A stretch of DNA of 34,766 bases from Mycobacterium triplex (GTDB lineage Bacteria; Actinomycetota; Actinomycetes; Mycobacteriales; Mycobacteriaceae), in NCBI RefSeq assembly GCF_000689255.1, contig NZ_HG964446.1:4771341-4806106 (forward strand), in the 5' to 3' direction. Position 1 is the first letter of the stretch; each line of letters opens with the position of its first letter. Position numbers and translations under genes: made by a program. Under the pieces are notes generated by a model that searched no databases, was not told where the DNA came from, and saw nothing but the letters and a program-made list of their open reading frames with translations. Shown here piece after piece: positions 22,139 through 30,881 of the stretch.

Positions 22139-22870
22139 CTACCAGCCGCGGCGGCGCGGCGCCGAACCGACCAGCTGATGCTTGTCGGCCACGTCGCGGC
22201 TGCGGTAGACGATGTAGGGCCGGAACAGGTAGCCGATCGGCGCGCTGAACGCGTGCACCAGCCGGGTGAACGGCCACAACGCGAACAAGGCGAGCGCGAT
22301 GAACACGTGGATCTGGTAGTAGAAGGCCGCGTGCGCCATCAGGTCTCCGCGGGGGTCGAGGATCCAGATCGACCGGAACCAGACCGCCACTCGTTGCCGG
22401 TAGTCGTGCAACTCGCCGAAATGCGTCGCGCCGGCCAGGGTGCAGCACATCCCCGCCACCAATGCGCACGCCAGCACCAGATACATCAGCTTGTCGTTGC
22501 GGGTGGTGGCCATGAAGACCGGCCCGCGGGTGCGCCGCCGGTAGATCAGCAACCCGATACCGGCAATGGCCGCGGTGCCGGCGGGCACGCCGAGCAGCAA
22601 CGCTTGCAGGTGATAGAGGTGATCGCTCAATCCGAGTGCGCGGGTCCAGGATTCCGGAATGAGCAGGCCCATGACGTGGCCCATGATCACCATCAGGCTG
22701 CCGAAGTGGAACAGTGGGCTGCCGATCGACAACAGCTTGGACTCATAGATCTGCGAGGAGCGGGTGGTCCAGCCGAACTTGTCGTAGCGGTACCGCCACC
22801 AGGTGCCGACGACCGCGATCGCCAGCACGACGTAGGGCGCGTCGTCCCAGAAGATCTCGAGCAGTTTCAT
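22139..22870 (-). CDS. narI: Respiratory nitrate reductase gamma subunit (NarI)
   Basis: Di-heme cytochrome b membrane anchor that takes electrons from menaquinol and passes them to NarH. 243 residues, five membrane helices. Heme-ligand histidines are expected in FHFGSLMVIMGHVMG (helix 2) and in the last helix region (AFYYQIHVFIALALFALW, then TRLVH). ATG at 22870, 11 bases after the narJ stop. Last gene of narGHJI and followed by a hairpin. A longer open frame to 23479 is inside narJ and not used. Confidence 0.96.
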   Translation of the reverse strand: MKLLEIFWDDAPYVVLAIAVVGTWWRYRYDKFGWTTRSSQIYESKLLSIGSPLFHFGSLMVIMGHVMGLLIPESWTRALGLSDHLYHLQALLLGVPAGTAAIAGIGLLIYRRRTRGPVFMATTRNDKLMYLVLACALVAGMCCTLAGATHFGELHDYRQRVAVWFRSIWILDPRGDLMAHAAFYYQIHVFIALALFALWPFTRLVHAFSAPIGYLFRPYIVYRSRDVADKHQLVGSAPRRRGW

Positions 22871-22881
22871 GTGCGTTGAAC

Positions 22882-23535
22882 TCAGCCCCCGCGCCTGGGC
22901 GGGACGGTCAAGGTAAACGGTTGCAGCCCAACGGCTTCGGCGGGCGGACCGGCCTGGGCCAGCCGTTCGGCCCGGCGCAGCTCCTTGTCGCCGGCTTCCG
23001 GCAGGGTCTCGCAGACCGCGGCGATGGCGTACGCATACGGCGACCCGGCTTCGGCCAGCGCGCGCGACAGCACGTCGATCGGCACCCGGTGCTCGATCAG
23101 CAGCTGCCGGCCGATCTCGGGATCGACGGTCGCGGCGAACTCGAGCACCACCGGCAGGTGATCGGGCGCCTCGGCGTGCGGCGGCAGCACCCCGGCGCGG
23201 CGATAGGCGGTGGCGAATCCCAGCATTTCGTTGCCCCGGTTGCGGGTGTCCCCCGCGGTCCAGTAGGTCAGATACATCGTGGCCCGCCGGCGCATGTCGA
23301 AGGTCTCGACGTAGTTTGCCGCGGCCGCCATCGGCTCGAAAGCCCTTAGCGCCGTGAGTGTTTGGCCGAGCAACTCGGCCGTGGCACCGCTGAGGTGGCT
23401 GATCAGTTCCGCGGCGGTGTCCAGGCGGTCGGCGTGCCCGTCGTCCGGATAGGCCAGCAGTAGCGACGCCGCCTGCCACACCAGCCGGTCGTCGATCGCG
23501 CCGCGCCGTTGCAGGGTGCGAGTCAGCCGTCTCAT
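22882..23535 (-). CDS. narJ: Nitrate reductase assembly chaperone (NarJ)
   Basis: 217 residues, cytosolic chaperone needed for molybdenum-cofactor insertion into NarG and attachment of the NarGH pair to NarI; not part of the final enzyme. The family pattern is visible in SLLLAYPDD near the start, VETFDMRRRATMYLTYWTAG (about residues 76-95) and RGNEMLGF, followed by LPPHAEAPDHLPVVLEF, the conserved NarJ PDHLP block. The ATG overlaps the narH stop by 4 bases (ATGA), showing coupling. Confidence 0.96.
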   Translation of the reverse strand: MRRLTRTLQRRGAIDDRLVWQAASLLLAYPDDGHADRLDTAAELISHLSGATAELLGQTLTALRAFEPMAAAANYVETFDMRRRATMYLTYWTAGDTRNRGNEMLGFATAYRRAGVLPPHAEAPDHLPVVLEFAATVDPEIGRQLLIEHRVPIDVLSRALAEAGSPYAYAIAAVCETLPEAGDKELRRAERLAQAGPPAEAVGLQPFTLTVPPRRGG

Positions 23536-25196
23536 CGCTGCACCGAATCCGGGAACAGGCCCGCCGGCGCGCCGTTGCCGTCCCAGTTGAGCAGGTTCAC
23601 CCGGGACCGACGACGCCCGCCCTGGGCGGCCACCTCTTCACCTCGCTGGCGTTGCTGCAGCGCGTGGAAGCTCTCCACGGCGACCGGCACCGGAGTGCCG
23701 CTGCCCTCGCCGAACGGGCCGTGTTCGTACATGCCCGGCCCGTCGTCGTAGGACAACGAGCAGCCCATCTCGTCGGCCAGCTCCGCCGCACCGGGCAGAT
23801 CCGCCGCATACGCCGTCGGGATGACATAGCGCTCTTCGTATTTCGCGATGGCCAGCAGCCGGTACATCTCGTAGATCTGTTCTTCGGTCATCCCGACGGC
23901 ATGCGGGATGTGCGGTTGGGTTTCGCGGCCCAGGTTGATGTCGCGCATGTAGGACCGCATCGCGGCCAACCGCTTGAGCACACCGGCGACGACTTCGGTG
24001 TCACCGGCGGTGAACAACTCGGCCAGGTATTGGATCGGGATGCGCAGCGACTCCAGCGCGCCGAACAGATTGCCCAGATCCTCCCCGTCATGACCGTCAT
24101 GGCTGACCGCGTCGACCACCGGCGACAGCGGCGGGATGTACCAAACCATCGGCATGGTGCGGTATTCCGGGTGCAGTGGCAACGCCACCCGGTAGGTGTT
24201 GATCAGGGCGTACACCGGGGAGCGCTGGGCGGCCTCGATCCACTCGTCCGCGATGCCTTCGGCGCGAGCCCCGGCGATCACCGCAGGGTCGTTGGGGTCC
24301 AACAGAATTCGGCGTTGCGCCTCGTACAGGTCGGCGTCGTGTTGCACCGACGCCGCCTCGAGCACCTTGTCGGCGTCGTAGAGCACCAGCCCCAGGTAGC
24401 GCAACCGGCCCACGCAGGTTTCCGAGCACACGGTGGGCAGGCCGACCTCGATGCGCGGATAGCACAGTGTGCACTTCTCGGCCTTGCCGGTCTTATGATT
24501 GAAATACACCTTCTTGTAAGGACATCCGGATACGCACATCCGCCAGCCGCGGCAGCGATCCTGGTCGACGAGCACGATGCCGTCCTCGCTGCGCTTGTAC
24601 ATCGCTCCCGACGGGCACGAGGCCACACACGACGGGTTCAGGCAGTGCTCGCAGATCCGCGGCAGGTAGAACATGAAGGTCTCTTCGAGCTTCAGCTTGA
24701 TCTCCTCGCTGACCTTCTTCAAAACCGGGTCGTCGGGCAGGATCTCGGGCGAACCGGCCAGGTTGTCGTCCCAGTTGGATCCCCACGACACCTTCATCGG
24801 CTCGCCGCTGATCAGGCTGCGCGGCGCGGCGGTCGGGAACGTGTCACCGGCCGGCGCCTGGGTCAGGTTCTCGTAGTCGTAGGTCCACGGCTCGTAGTAG
24901 TCACCGATCGTGGGCAGCCGGGGGTTGGCGAAGATCCGCAGCAGCTTCTGCAACCGGCCGCCGTCGCGCAGCCGCAGCCGCCCTTTCTTGTCGCGAATCC
25001 ACCCGCCGCGCCAGCGGTCCTGATCCTCGTAGGTGCGCGGATAGCCCACGCCGGGCCGGGTTTCGACGTTGTTGAACCAGACATACTCGGTTCCGGAGCG
25101 ATTGGTCCACGTCTGTTTGCACGTCACCGAGCAGGTGTGGCAGCCGATGCATTTGTCGAGGTTCATCACCATCGCCATCTGCGCCATGACCTTCAT
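23532..25196 (-). CDS. narH: Respiratory nitrate reductase beta subunit (NarH)
   Basis: Iron-sulfur electron-transfer subunit, 554 residues. Four cluster-binding groups are present: CIGCHTCSVTC starting at C16; CEHCLNPSCVASC; CRGWRMCVSGC, where the Trp in place of Cys marks the [3Fe-4S] cluster; and CTLC with later PTVCSETC. The ATG shares one base with the narG stop (TGATG). A Leu-, Arg-rich region follows, with a C-terminal tail rich in Gly and Arg. Acts on the cytosolic side between NarG and NarI. A start at the internal M4 or M7 is possible but less likely. Confidence 0.97.
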   Translation of the reverse strand: MKVMAQMAMVMNLDKCIGCHTCSVTCKQTWTNRSGTEYVWFNNVETRPGVGYPRTYEDQDRWRGGWIRDKKGRLRLRDGGRLQKLLRIFANPRLPTIGDYYEPWTYDYENLTQAPAGDTFPTAAPRSLISGEPMKVSWGSNWDDNLAGSPEILPDDPVLKKVSEEIKLKLEETFMFYLPRICEHCLNPSCVASCPSGAMYKRSEDGIVLVDQDRCRGWRMCVSGCPYKKVYFNHKTGKAEKCTLCYPRIEVGLPTVCSETCVGRLRYLGLVLYDADKVLEAASVQHDADLYEAQRRILLDPNDPAVIAGARAEGIADEWIEAAQRSPVYALINTYRVALPLHPEYRTMPMVWYIPPLSPVVDAVSHDGHDGEDLGNLFGALESLRIPIQYLAELFTAGDTEVVAGVLKRLAAMRSYMRDINLGRETQPHIPHAVGMTEEQIYEMYRLLAIAKYEERYVIPTAYAADLPGAAELADEMGCSLSYDDGPGMYEHGPFGEGSGTPVPVAVESFHALQQRQRGEEVAAQGGRRRSRVNLLNWDGNGAPAGLFPDSVQR

Positions 25197-28100
25197 CAGT
25201 ACGTCACCACCTGGCTGCGGCGGCGCACCACGGTCACCTCGTCACGCTGGTTGCCGGTGGGACCCAGGTAGTTGAACGCGAACGCGTGCTGAGCGTAGCC
25301 ACCGGCCAAGTGGCTGGGCTTGATGCGCACCCGAGTCAGCGCGTTGTGATTGCCGCCGCGCTTGTTGTTGGTCTCGGTGCGCGGGGTGTCCACCGTGCGT
25401 TCCTGCACGTGGTAGACGAACACCACGCCGTCGGGCATGCGGTGCGAGACGATCGCCCGGCACACATAGATGCCGTTGGCGTTCACCGCCTCCACCCAAT
25501 CATTGTCGCGCACTTGGATTTTCGCTGCATCCGCGGGGCTCATCCACATGGTCGGACCACCGCGGGACAGCGACAGCATGTACAGGTTGTCCTGGTAGGT
25601 CGAGTGGAACGACCACTTCGAATGCGGCGTCAAATACCGTACGGTCAACCCGATTCCGTCGTATCCGAGCTCGGGCTGGTTGAACAGCCGCGCCATGTCC
25701 AGCGGCGGCCGGTACACGGGCAACTGCTCGCCGAGCTCCTCGACCCAGTCGTGGGCAAGGTAGAAGTGCATGCGCCCGGTCAGGGTGTGGAACGGTTTGA
25801 GGTGCTCGATGTTGATCGTGAACGGCGCGTAGCGACGACCACCGGTCTCGCTGCCGGACCATTCCGGGCTGGTGATCACCGGGACCGGCCGCGCCTGGGT
25901 GTCGGCGTAGGTGATGCGCCTTTCCTCGCTGCCCTCGGCCAAATGCGCCAGCCGCTGACCCGTGCGCTTCTCCAGCTCGAGGAAGCCCTCCACGGCGAGC
26001 CGGCCGTTGCAGGTCCCCGACAGGGCCAGGATCACGTCGGCCATCCGCTGGGCGGTGGTGATCGCCGGACGGCCTGCTGCCACACCGGAATTCATCACCC
26101 CGAACTTGGCGGCCAGCTCGTCGACCTCGCGGAAGGGATGCACGGTGTACCCCTTGACGGTCACCCCGAACTTGTCGACGAGCGGACCCAGCGTCACCCA
26201 TTTGTCGTAGATCGCGGTGTAGTCGCGCTCCACCACGGTGAGCTTGCTCATCGTACGGCCGGGCACCGGCACGTCACCGTTGTGCAACCAATCGCGTTCC
26301 GCGCCATCCGCATACGCCATCGCATCCGGCGTGTCGTGCTGCAGCGCGGTCAACACGACATCGCGGCGAGTGCCCAGATGACGCTGGGCCATCGCGCTGA
26401 AAGCGCGGGCGATCGCGGCGAATGCATCGAAGTCCGAGCGGGTTTCCCACGGCGGGTCGATCGCCGGGCTGAACGCATGCACGTACGGGTGCATGTCGGT
26501 GCTGGACAGGTCGTTCTTCTCGTACCAGGTGGCGGCGGGCAACACCACGTCGGACACCAACGTCGTCGACGTCATCCGGAAGTCGATCGACATCATCAAG
26601 TCGAGCTTGCCCTCGGGAATCTCGTTGTCGCAGTTGACGACTTGGGGCCGGATACCTTCGGCCGGGGGTTCGGACTGCACATTGGAGTCCGTGCCCAACA
26701 AGTGCTTCAGGAAATACTCGCCGCCCTTGCCCGAGGAGCCGATCAGGTTGGACCGCCAGACGGTGAGCACCCGCGGCCAGTTGACGGGATTGTCGGGATC
26801 GGTGATCGAGAGTTTCAGCTTGCGCTGGGCGAGCTGTTCGGCGACATAGTCGCCGACATCGCGCCCGGCGGCGTCCGCCTCGTCGGCGACGTCGAGACTG
26901 GACCGGTCGAACTGCGGATAAAACGGGCTCCAGCCCATCGCCGACGCGGCAGCCAGCAGGTCGATCGTGTGCTTGTCCTCGAACCTGCCCCTGCCCAGCG
27001 GGCTGGCCAGCTTGTCGGCGCCGTAGCCGTCGTAGCGCCATTGGTCGGTGTGCGCATACCAGTAGGAGGCGCCGGGAACCTGGCGCGGCGGACGCGCCCA
27101 GTCGCTGGCGTTCGCCATGGTCTGCCATCCGGTCAGGGGACGCACCTTCTCCTGACCGACGTAGTGTGCCCACCCGCCACCGTTGCGTCCCATCGACCCG
27201 GTCAGCATCAGCAACGCCAGCACCGAGCGGTAGATCACGTCGCTGTGGAACCAGTGGCAGATCCCGCCGCCCATGATGACCATGGACCGGCCGCCGGATT
27301 CCTCTGCGTTGCGGGCGAATTCCCGGGCGACCCGGATGGCTTGGGCGGCCGGAACCCCGGTGATCGATTCCTGCCAGGCCGGGGTGTTCTGCTGGGATCC
27401 GTCGTCGTACCCGGTGGGCCATTCGCCGGGCAGGCCCTCGCGCTGGACCGCGTAGTGCGCCAGCATCAGGTCGAACACCGTGCAGACCAGATGCGGGCCG
27501 ACCCGGCGCACCGGCACGCCGCGCCGGGCGGTGTCACCGTGCCCGTCGATCGTGTCAAAGCTGGGCAGATCGACCAGGGCGCTGCCGCTTTCGCTGCCCG
27601 CGACACTCAGCGCCGGTATCAGCGAGCCGAGGTCGAGGTTCCACTTTCCGACCCCGTCCTCGCCGTAGCGGAATCCCAGCGATCCGTGCGGCACGGCGAC
27701 TCGGTCGGTGGCCTCGTCGAGCAGCGCGGGCTTGAACGCCGAGTTCTCGACCTCCTCGCCGATGTCGGCCGCGGTCAGGAACTTTCCCGGCACCAGCGCG
27801 TCGCCGCGCTGGTCGAGTTTGATCAAGAACGGCAGGTCGGTGTAGCGGCGGGCGTAATCGACGAAGAACGGAACCGGTTTGCGCACATAGCATTCGGTCA
27901 AGATGACGTGGCCCATCGCCATCGCCAGGGCCCCGTCGGTGCCGGCGGCGCAGCGCATCCACTCGTCGGCGAACTTGGTGTTGTCGGCGTAATCAGGGCT
28001 TACCACAACAACTTTGGCGCCACGGTAACGCGCCTCGGCCATCCAGTGCGCGTCCGGAGTCCGGGTGATCGGGACGTTGGAGCCCCACATCATCAGATAC

Positions 28101-28873
28101 GACGCGTCCCACCAGTCGCCGGATTCGGGCACATCGGTCTGGTCGCCGAACACCTGCGGCGACGCCACCGGCAGATCGGCATACCAGTCGTAGAACGACG
28201 TCATCACGCCGCCCAGCAGTGACACGAACCGCGATCCGGCGGCATGGCTGACCATCGACATCGCCGGGATCGGCGTGAACCCGGCGACGCGGTCCGGACC
28301 ATAGGTCTTGATCGTGTGCACGTGGGCCGCGGCGATCATCTCGCTGGCCTCGGCCCAGGTCACCCGAACCAGCCCGCCCTTGCCGCGGGCCTGCTGGTAG
28401 CGCCGCCGGCGCTGCGGATCGGCCTGGATGTCGGCCCAGGCCAGGACGGGATCCCCGAGCCGGGCTTTGGCTTCGCGATACATCTCGACCAGCACGCCGC
28501 GGGCATACGGGTAGCGCACCCGGGTGGGCGAATAGCTGTACCAGGAGAACGACGCGCCCCGCGGGCAACCCCGCGGCTCGTACTCGGGCCGATCCGGGCC
28601 CACCGAGGGATAGTCGGTCTGCTGGGTCTCCCAGGTGATGATCCCGTCCTTGACGTAGATCTTCCACGAGCACGACCCGGTGCAGTTCACCCCGTGCGTC
28701 GAGCGGACCACCTTGTCGTGGCTCCATCGGTCGCGGTAGAAGACGTCGCCTTGGCGGCCGCCGCGCCGGGTGACCGTGCGCAGATCGGCCGAGAACTCAC
28801 CGGGCGTGAAGAATCGCCCGCTGCGTTCCAAGAGCTCCTCGAGCGCCCCACCGACATGAGGTGTAGCAGTCAC
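25196..28873 (-). CDS. narG: Respiratory nitrate reductase alpha subunit (NarG)
   Basis: Molybdenum (bis-MGD) catalytic subunit that reduces nitrate to nitrite, 1225 residues. The FS0 [4Fe-4S] cluster is bound by the His-type motif HGVNCTGSC (H60, C64, C68) and the later CPRG (C103), the mark of NarG as opposed to periplasmic Nap. Molybdopterin blocks such as MMWGSNVPITRTPDAHW and WYEKNDLSSTDMHPYVH are intact. No twin-Arg signal is seen, matching an inward-facing enzyme. GTG at 28873 (AGGGAGG about 9 bases upstream) gives TATPHVGG..LEELLERSGRF, as I recall Rv1161; a frame open to 28930 adds 19 residues that lack support. First gene of narGHJI. Confidence 0.97.
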   Translation of the reverse strand: MTATPHVGGALEELLERSGRFFTPGEFSADLRTVTRRGGRQGDVFYRDRWSHDKVVRSTHGVNCTGSCSWKIYVKDGIITWETQQTDYPSVGPDRPEYEPRGCPRGASFSWYSYSPTRVRYPYARGVLVEMYREAKARLGDPVLAWADIQADPQRRRRYQQARGKGGLVRVTWAEASEMIAAAHVHTIKTYGPDRVAGFTPIPAMSMVSHAAGSRFVSLLGGVMTSFYDWYADLPVASPQVFGDQTDVPESGDWWDASYLMMWGSNVPITRTPDAHWMAEARYRGAKVVVVSPDYADNTKFADEWMRCAAGTDGALAMAMGHVILTECYVRKPVPFFVDYARRYTDLPFLIKLDQRGDALVPGKFLTAADIGEEVENSAFKPALLDEATDRVAVPHGSLGFRYGEDGVGKWNLDLGSLIPALSVAGSESGSALVDLPSFDTIDGHGDTARRGVPVRRVGPHLVCTVFDLMLAHYAVQREGLPGEWPTGYDDGSQQNTPAWQESITGVPAAQAIRVAREFARNAEESGGRSMVIMGGGICHWFHSDVIYRSVLALLMLTGSMGRNGGGWAHYVGQEKVRPLTGWQTMANASDWARPPRQVPGASYWYAHTDQWRYDGYGADKLASPLGRGRFEDKHTIDLLAAASAMGWSPFYPQFDRSSLDVADEADAAGRDVGDYVAEQLAQRKLKLSITDPDNPVNWPRVLTVWRSNLIGSSGKGGEYFLKHLLGTDSNVQSEPPAEGIRPQVVNCDNEIPEGKLDLMMSIDFRMTSTTLVSDVVLPAATWYEKNDLSSTDMHPYVHAFSPAIDPPWETRSDFDAFAAIARAFSAMAQRHLGTRRDVVLTALQHDTPDAMAYADGAERDWLHNGDVPVPGRTMSKLTVVERDYTAIYDKWVTLGPLVDKFGVTVKGYTVHPFREVDELAAKFGVMNSGVAAGRPAITTAQRMADVILALSGTCNGRLAVEGFLELEKRTGQRLAHLAEGSEERRITYADTQARPVPVITSPEWSGSETGGRRYAPFTINIEHLKPFHTLTGRMHFYLAHDWVEELGEQLPVYRPPLDMARLFNQPELGYDGIGLTVRYLTPHSKWSFHSTYQDNLYMLSLSRGGPTMWMSPADAAKIQVRDNDWVEAVNANGIYVCRAIVSHRMPDGVVFVYHVQERTVDTPRTETNNKRGGNHNALTRVRIKPSHLAGGYAQHAFAFNYLGPTGNQRDEVTVVRRRSQVVTY

Positions 28874-29002
28874 GCGGGTAATCCTCCCTAACTGGTTGAC
28901 GACGCGCGTCCGGTCCGGGTTCGAATCCACTCGGCTGCGATGTGTCGAAGAATCGTGGGCTGCTCGGGCACCGCAACCTGCTGGCAGGCCTCCTCGGGAC
29001 AG

Positions 29003-29128
29003 CTACCGGCAGCACATCGAGGCGAAGGGTTCGTGGGCGCCATTACCTTCCAGTTTCACGCGTGTCCGCTGCAATAGCGCTGAATGTTCCCTGAGGGAAA
29101 ACTGTGCAGTTGTTCCGAGGTCGCTCAT
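29003..29128 (-). CDS. Possible 41-residue ORF coupled to mutT2, in the narG leader
   Basis: The ATG at 29128 overlaps the mutT2 stop (ATGA), with AGG 5 bases upstream; the frame reads MSDLGTTAQFSLREHSALLQ, continues RTRVKLEGNGAHEP and ends MCCR at 29003. No family is recognised. The overlap and ribosome site favour translation, but composition is unremarkable and it may be chance. It covers the TTCCCT palindrome. If translated it would act as an upstream ORF ahead of narG (129 bases to the narG GTG). Confidence 0.3.
   Translation of the reverse strand: MSDLGTTAQFSLREHSALLQRTRVKLEGNGAHEPFASMCCR
29087..29099. promoter_or_regulatory. Perfect palindrome TTCCCT-G-AGGGAA upstream of narG
   Basis: Two 6-bp arms around one base, 215-230 bases upstream of the narG start in the mutT2-narG interval. 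It resembles a binding site for a dimeric regulator; no match to the DosR or GlnR consensus was made. Function unknown. Confidence 0.3.
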
Positions 29129-29517
29129 AGGACCCTGGCCAGGTCTTTCAGCCATAACCGGTCGGCGGGCACCCAGTCGACCTCGGGCAGCTCGGCCGCC
29201 GTCACCCAGCGCAGCGCCCGATGGTCATGCGGATGGGGTTCGCCGCCGCGCAGGCGCACCAGGTAGGCCCGCAGCGTCGTCGTGTCATCCAGCGGAATGT
29301 CGTCGCCGAGCCGATCCCCGACGACCACGTCGGCGACCTGCAGGCCCAACTCCTCGGCCAGCTCGCGGGCCAGGGCCTGCGGCTCGGTTTCGCCGGGCGA
29401 GACCTTGCCACCGGGAAGTTCCCAGCGGCCGGCCAGCTCCGGCGGCCGGACGCGCTGCGCAACCAGAACAGCGGAACCGCGGATGACGGCTCCGGCGACG
29501 ACGATCTGGGCTCCCAT
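29125..29517 (-). CDS. mutT2: Nudix hydrolase MutT2 (8-oxo-dGTP / dCTP sanitation)
   Basis: 130 residues. The complete Nudix box is GGKVSPGETEPQALARELAE followed by ELGL (about residues 36-59), matching G-x5-E-x7-REUxEExGU. It cleans oxidised or pyrimidine nucleotides from the pool; in M. tuberculosis (Rv1160) it lies just upstream of narG, as here. ATG at 29517, 7 bases after the stop of the LLM-class oxidoreductase, so these two form an operon. Confidence 0.93.
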   Translation of the reverse strand: MGAQIVVAGAVIRGSAVLVAQRVRPPELAGRWELPGGKVSPGETEPQALARELAEELGLQVADVVVGDRLGDDIPLDDTTTLRAYLVRLRGGEPHPHDHRALRWVTAAELPEVDWVPADRLWLKDLARVL

Positions 29518-29524
29518 GCGCGGG

Positions 29525-30457
29525 TCAGCCCGCCACCGCGCCCCGCACCGCTTCGACGAATGCGCGCAAGTCGCGCTCGCGATTCCCGAAGCGCGGCGGC
29601 CAGTGCGTCAGCCGCAAGTCGGTGACGCCGGCTTTCACCAGCGCTTCCGCATCCGCGGCGACGGCGGCCAGATCCGGCCGCTCGTCGGCGTCGGCCTTGA
29701 CCAGAAGCGAGCCGGTGACGCCGAACCCGTGCGGGTCACCGCCGGCACTTTCGACCGCCGCACGCATCCGCCCGATTCCCTTGCCGACCTCACGGGCGTC
29801 CTCACCCCAAGGGATCCAATACTTTCCGAATCGCGCGAGCCGGCGGGCGACGGCACGATTGACCGTCCCGCTCACCCAGATCGGCACGCCGCCGCGCTGC
29901 ACGGGCTTGGGCATCTGGTGGATCCGATCGAAGGTCAGCTCCGGGGATGCGTAGCTGACCTCGTTCTCCAGCCACAACCGCGTGCACACCTCCAGCGTCT
30001 GGTCCAGGATCGCCCCGCGCCTGTCGAAATCGACACCGGCCACCTCGTATTCCTCGCGCTGCCAGCCGACCCCCACCCCGAGATCGACCCGCCCACCCGA
30101 CAGAACATCCAGTGTCGCAACGGTTTTCGCGAGAACGGCGGCGGGACGCAGCGCGGCGAGCAGGATGTTGGTGCCCAGCCGGATGCGTTCGGTCCGCGCC
30201 GCGAGGTAGGTCAGGACGGTGAGCGGTTCCAGCCACGGTCCGTCCGGCCCGGTGGGCTGGCGACCGCCGGTCGTTCCCCCCACGCCGGGATCCGCGTACG
30301 CGTCCATGTTCATGCCGAACGCGATGTGCTCGGAGACCAGCACGCGGTCGAACCCCGCGGCTTCCAGCACGTGCGCCCAGTCAGTGAGGTGCTCCCAGTT
30401 CGCCGGCGCCTCGGCGGAGAAGGAGGGGATTCCCATCGAGAGCTGTATCGAGGCCAT
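29525..30457 (-). CDS. LLM-class (luciferase-like) F420-dependent oxidoreductase
   Basis: 310 residues with a TIM-barrel luciferase-like fold. Recognisable blocks are GFDRVLVSEHIAFG near residue 35, LAARTERIRLGTNILLAALR, LSGGRVDLGVGVGWQREEYE and the GGVPIWVSGT block. In mycobacteria this class often uses F420 (made with FbiC, also in this window) rather than FMN; which substrate it reduces is not readable. The start MASIQLSMGIPSF is accepted, with an internal Met8 as an alternative. It is cotranscribed with mutT2; I do not recall it at this place in M. tuberculosis. Confidence 0.85.
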   Translation of the reverse strand: MASIQLSMGIPSFSAEAPANWEHLTDWAHVLEAAGFDRVLVSEHIAFGMNMDAYADPGVGGTTGGRQPTGPDGPWLEPLTVLTYLAARTERIRLGTNILLAALRPAAVLAKTVATLDVLSGGRVDLGVGVGWQREEYEVAGVDFDRRGAILDQTLEVCTRLWLENEVSYASPELTFDRIHQMPKPVQRGGVPIWVSGTVNRAVARRLARFGKYWIPWGEDAREVGKGIGRMRAAVESAGGDPHGFGVTGSLLVKADADERPDLAAVAADAEALVKAGVTDLRLTHWPPRFGNRERDLRAFVEAVRGAVAG

Positions 30458-30560
30458 TCGACAAGTTAACCGGTCGCCACCGGCCGAGGACCGGTCGCAT
30501 CGGCCATTGAGCGGCCCTCAACCGGGATGGCTAACGAAATCCCTTGGGCCGCATCCGGTG

Positions 30561-30818
30561 TCACACCCGGTTCGGATACAAGTCGTTCAGGTCAGCGGCA
30601 ATCAGTTTGGCTACCTCGTCGGCCCTCTCGAGGGTTTTGTACGGGCCGCCGATCTCGATGAAGACGCTCCATTCACCGTCCGCACCGGCGATGACTTTGA
30701 CGGCGTCGGGTCGTGCAAGGTACTCGCGGTGCAGAGCAATGAAATCCTCGGGCTTCATGCGGTCAGGGTAGGGCAGATCGGGCCACGCCGCCGCTCCGTT
30801 CATACTCGCGTACAGCAA
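30561..30818 (-). CDS. Small hypothetical protein, 65-85 residues
   Basis: A probable real gene of unknown function. The best part reads MKPEDFIALHREYLARPDAV followed by KVIAGADGEWSVFIEIGG and ends DLYPNRV; the mix of charged and hydrophobic residues and alternating strand/helix pattern look like a folded alpha/beta domain. Start is uncertain among a TTG at 30818 and internal Mets at 30803 (MNGAAAW) and 30758 (MKPED); no clear ribosome site is seen for any. It stands between the LLM-class gene (103 bases) and the cyclopropane synthase, same strand. No family recognised. Confidence 0.55.
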   Translation of the reverse strand: MLYASMNGAAAWPDLPYPDRMKPEDFIALHREYLARPDAVKVIAGADGEWSVFIEIGGPYKTLERADEVAKLIAADLNDLYPNRV

Positions 30819-30881
30819 AGTTCGCGTGATGGCTAGATGAAGCGCGTCAACCGGCCGAACTTATGTGCGCTGCAATCGCAT

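Noticed and set aside
25286..28222. 978-codon open frame on the plus strand, antisense to narG
   Set aside because: It is the complement of a high-GC gene whose third-position bias keeps the opposite frame open. The product has no domain and is rich in His, Arg and Gly.
29087..29099. Palindrome considered as a DosR box or as a mutT2 terminator
   Set aside because: It does not fit the DosR GGGACTWWAGTCCC pattern, and a one-base centre cannot form a hairpin loop.
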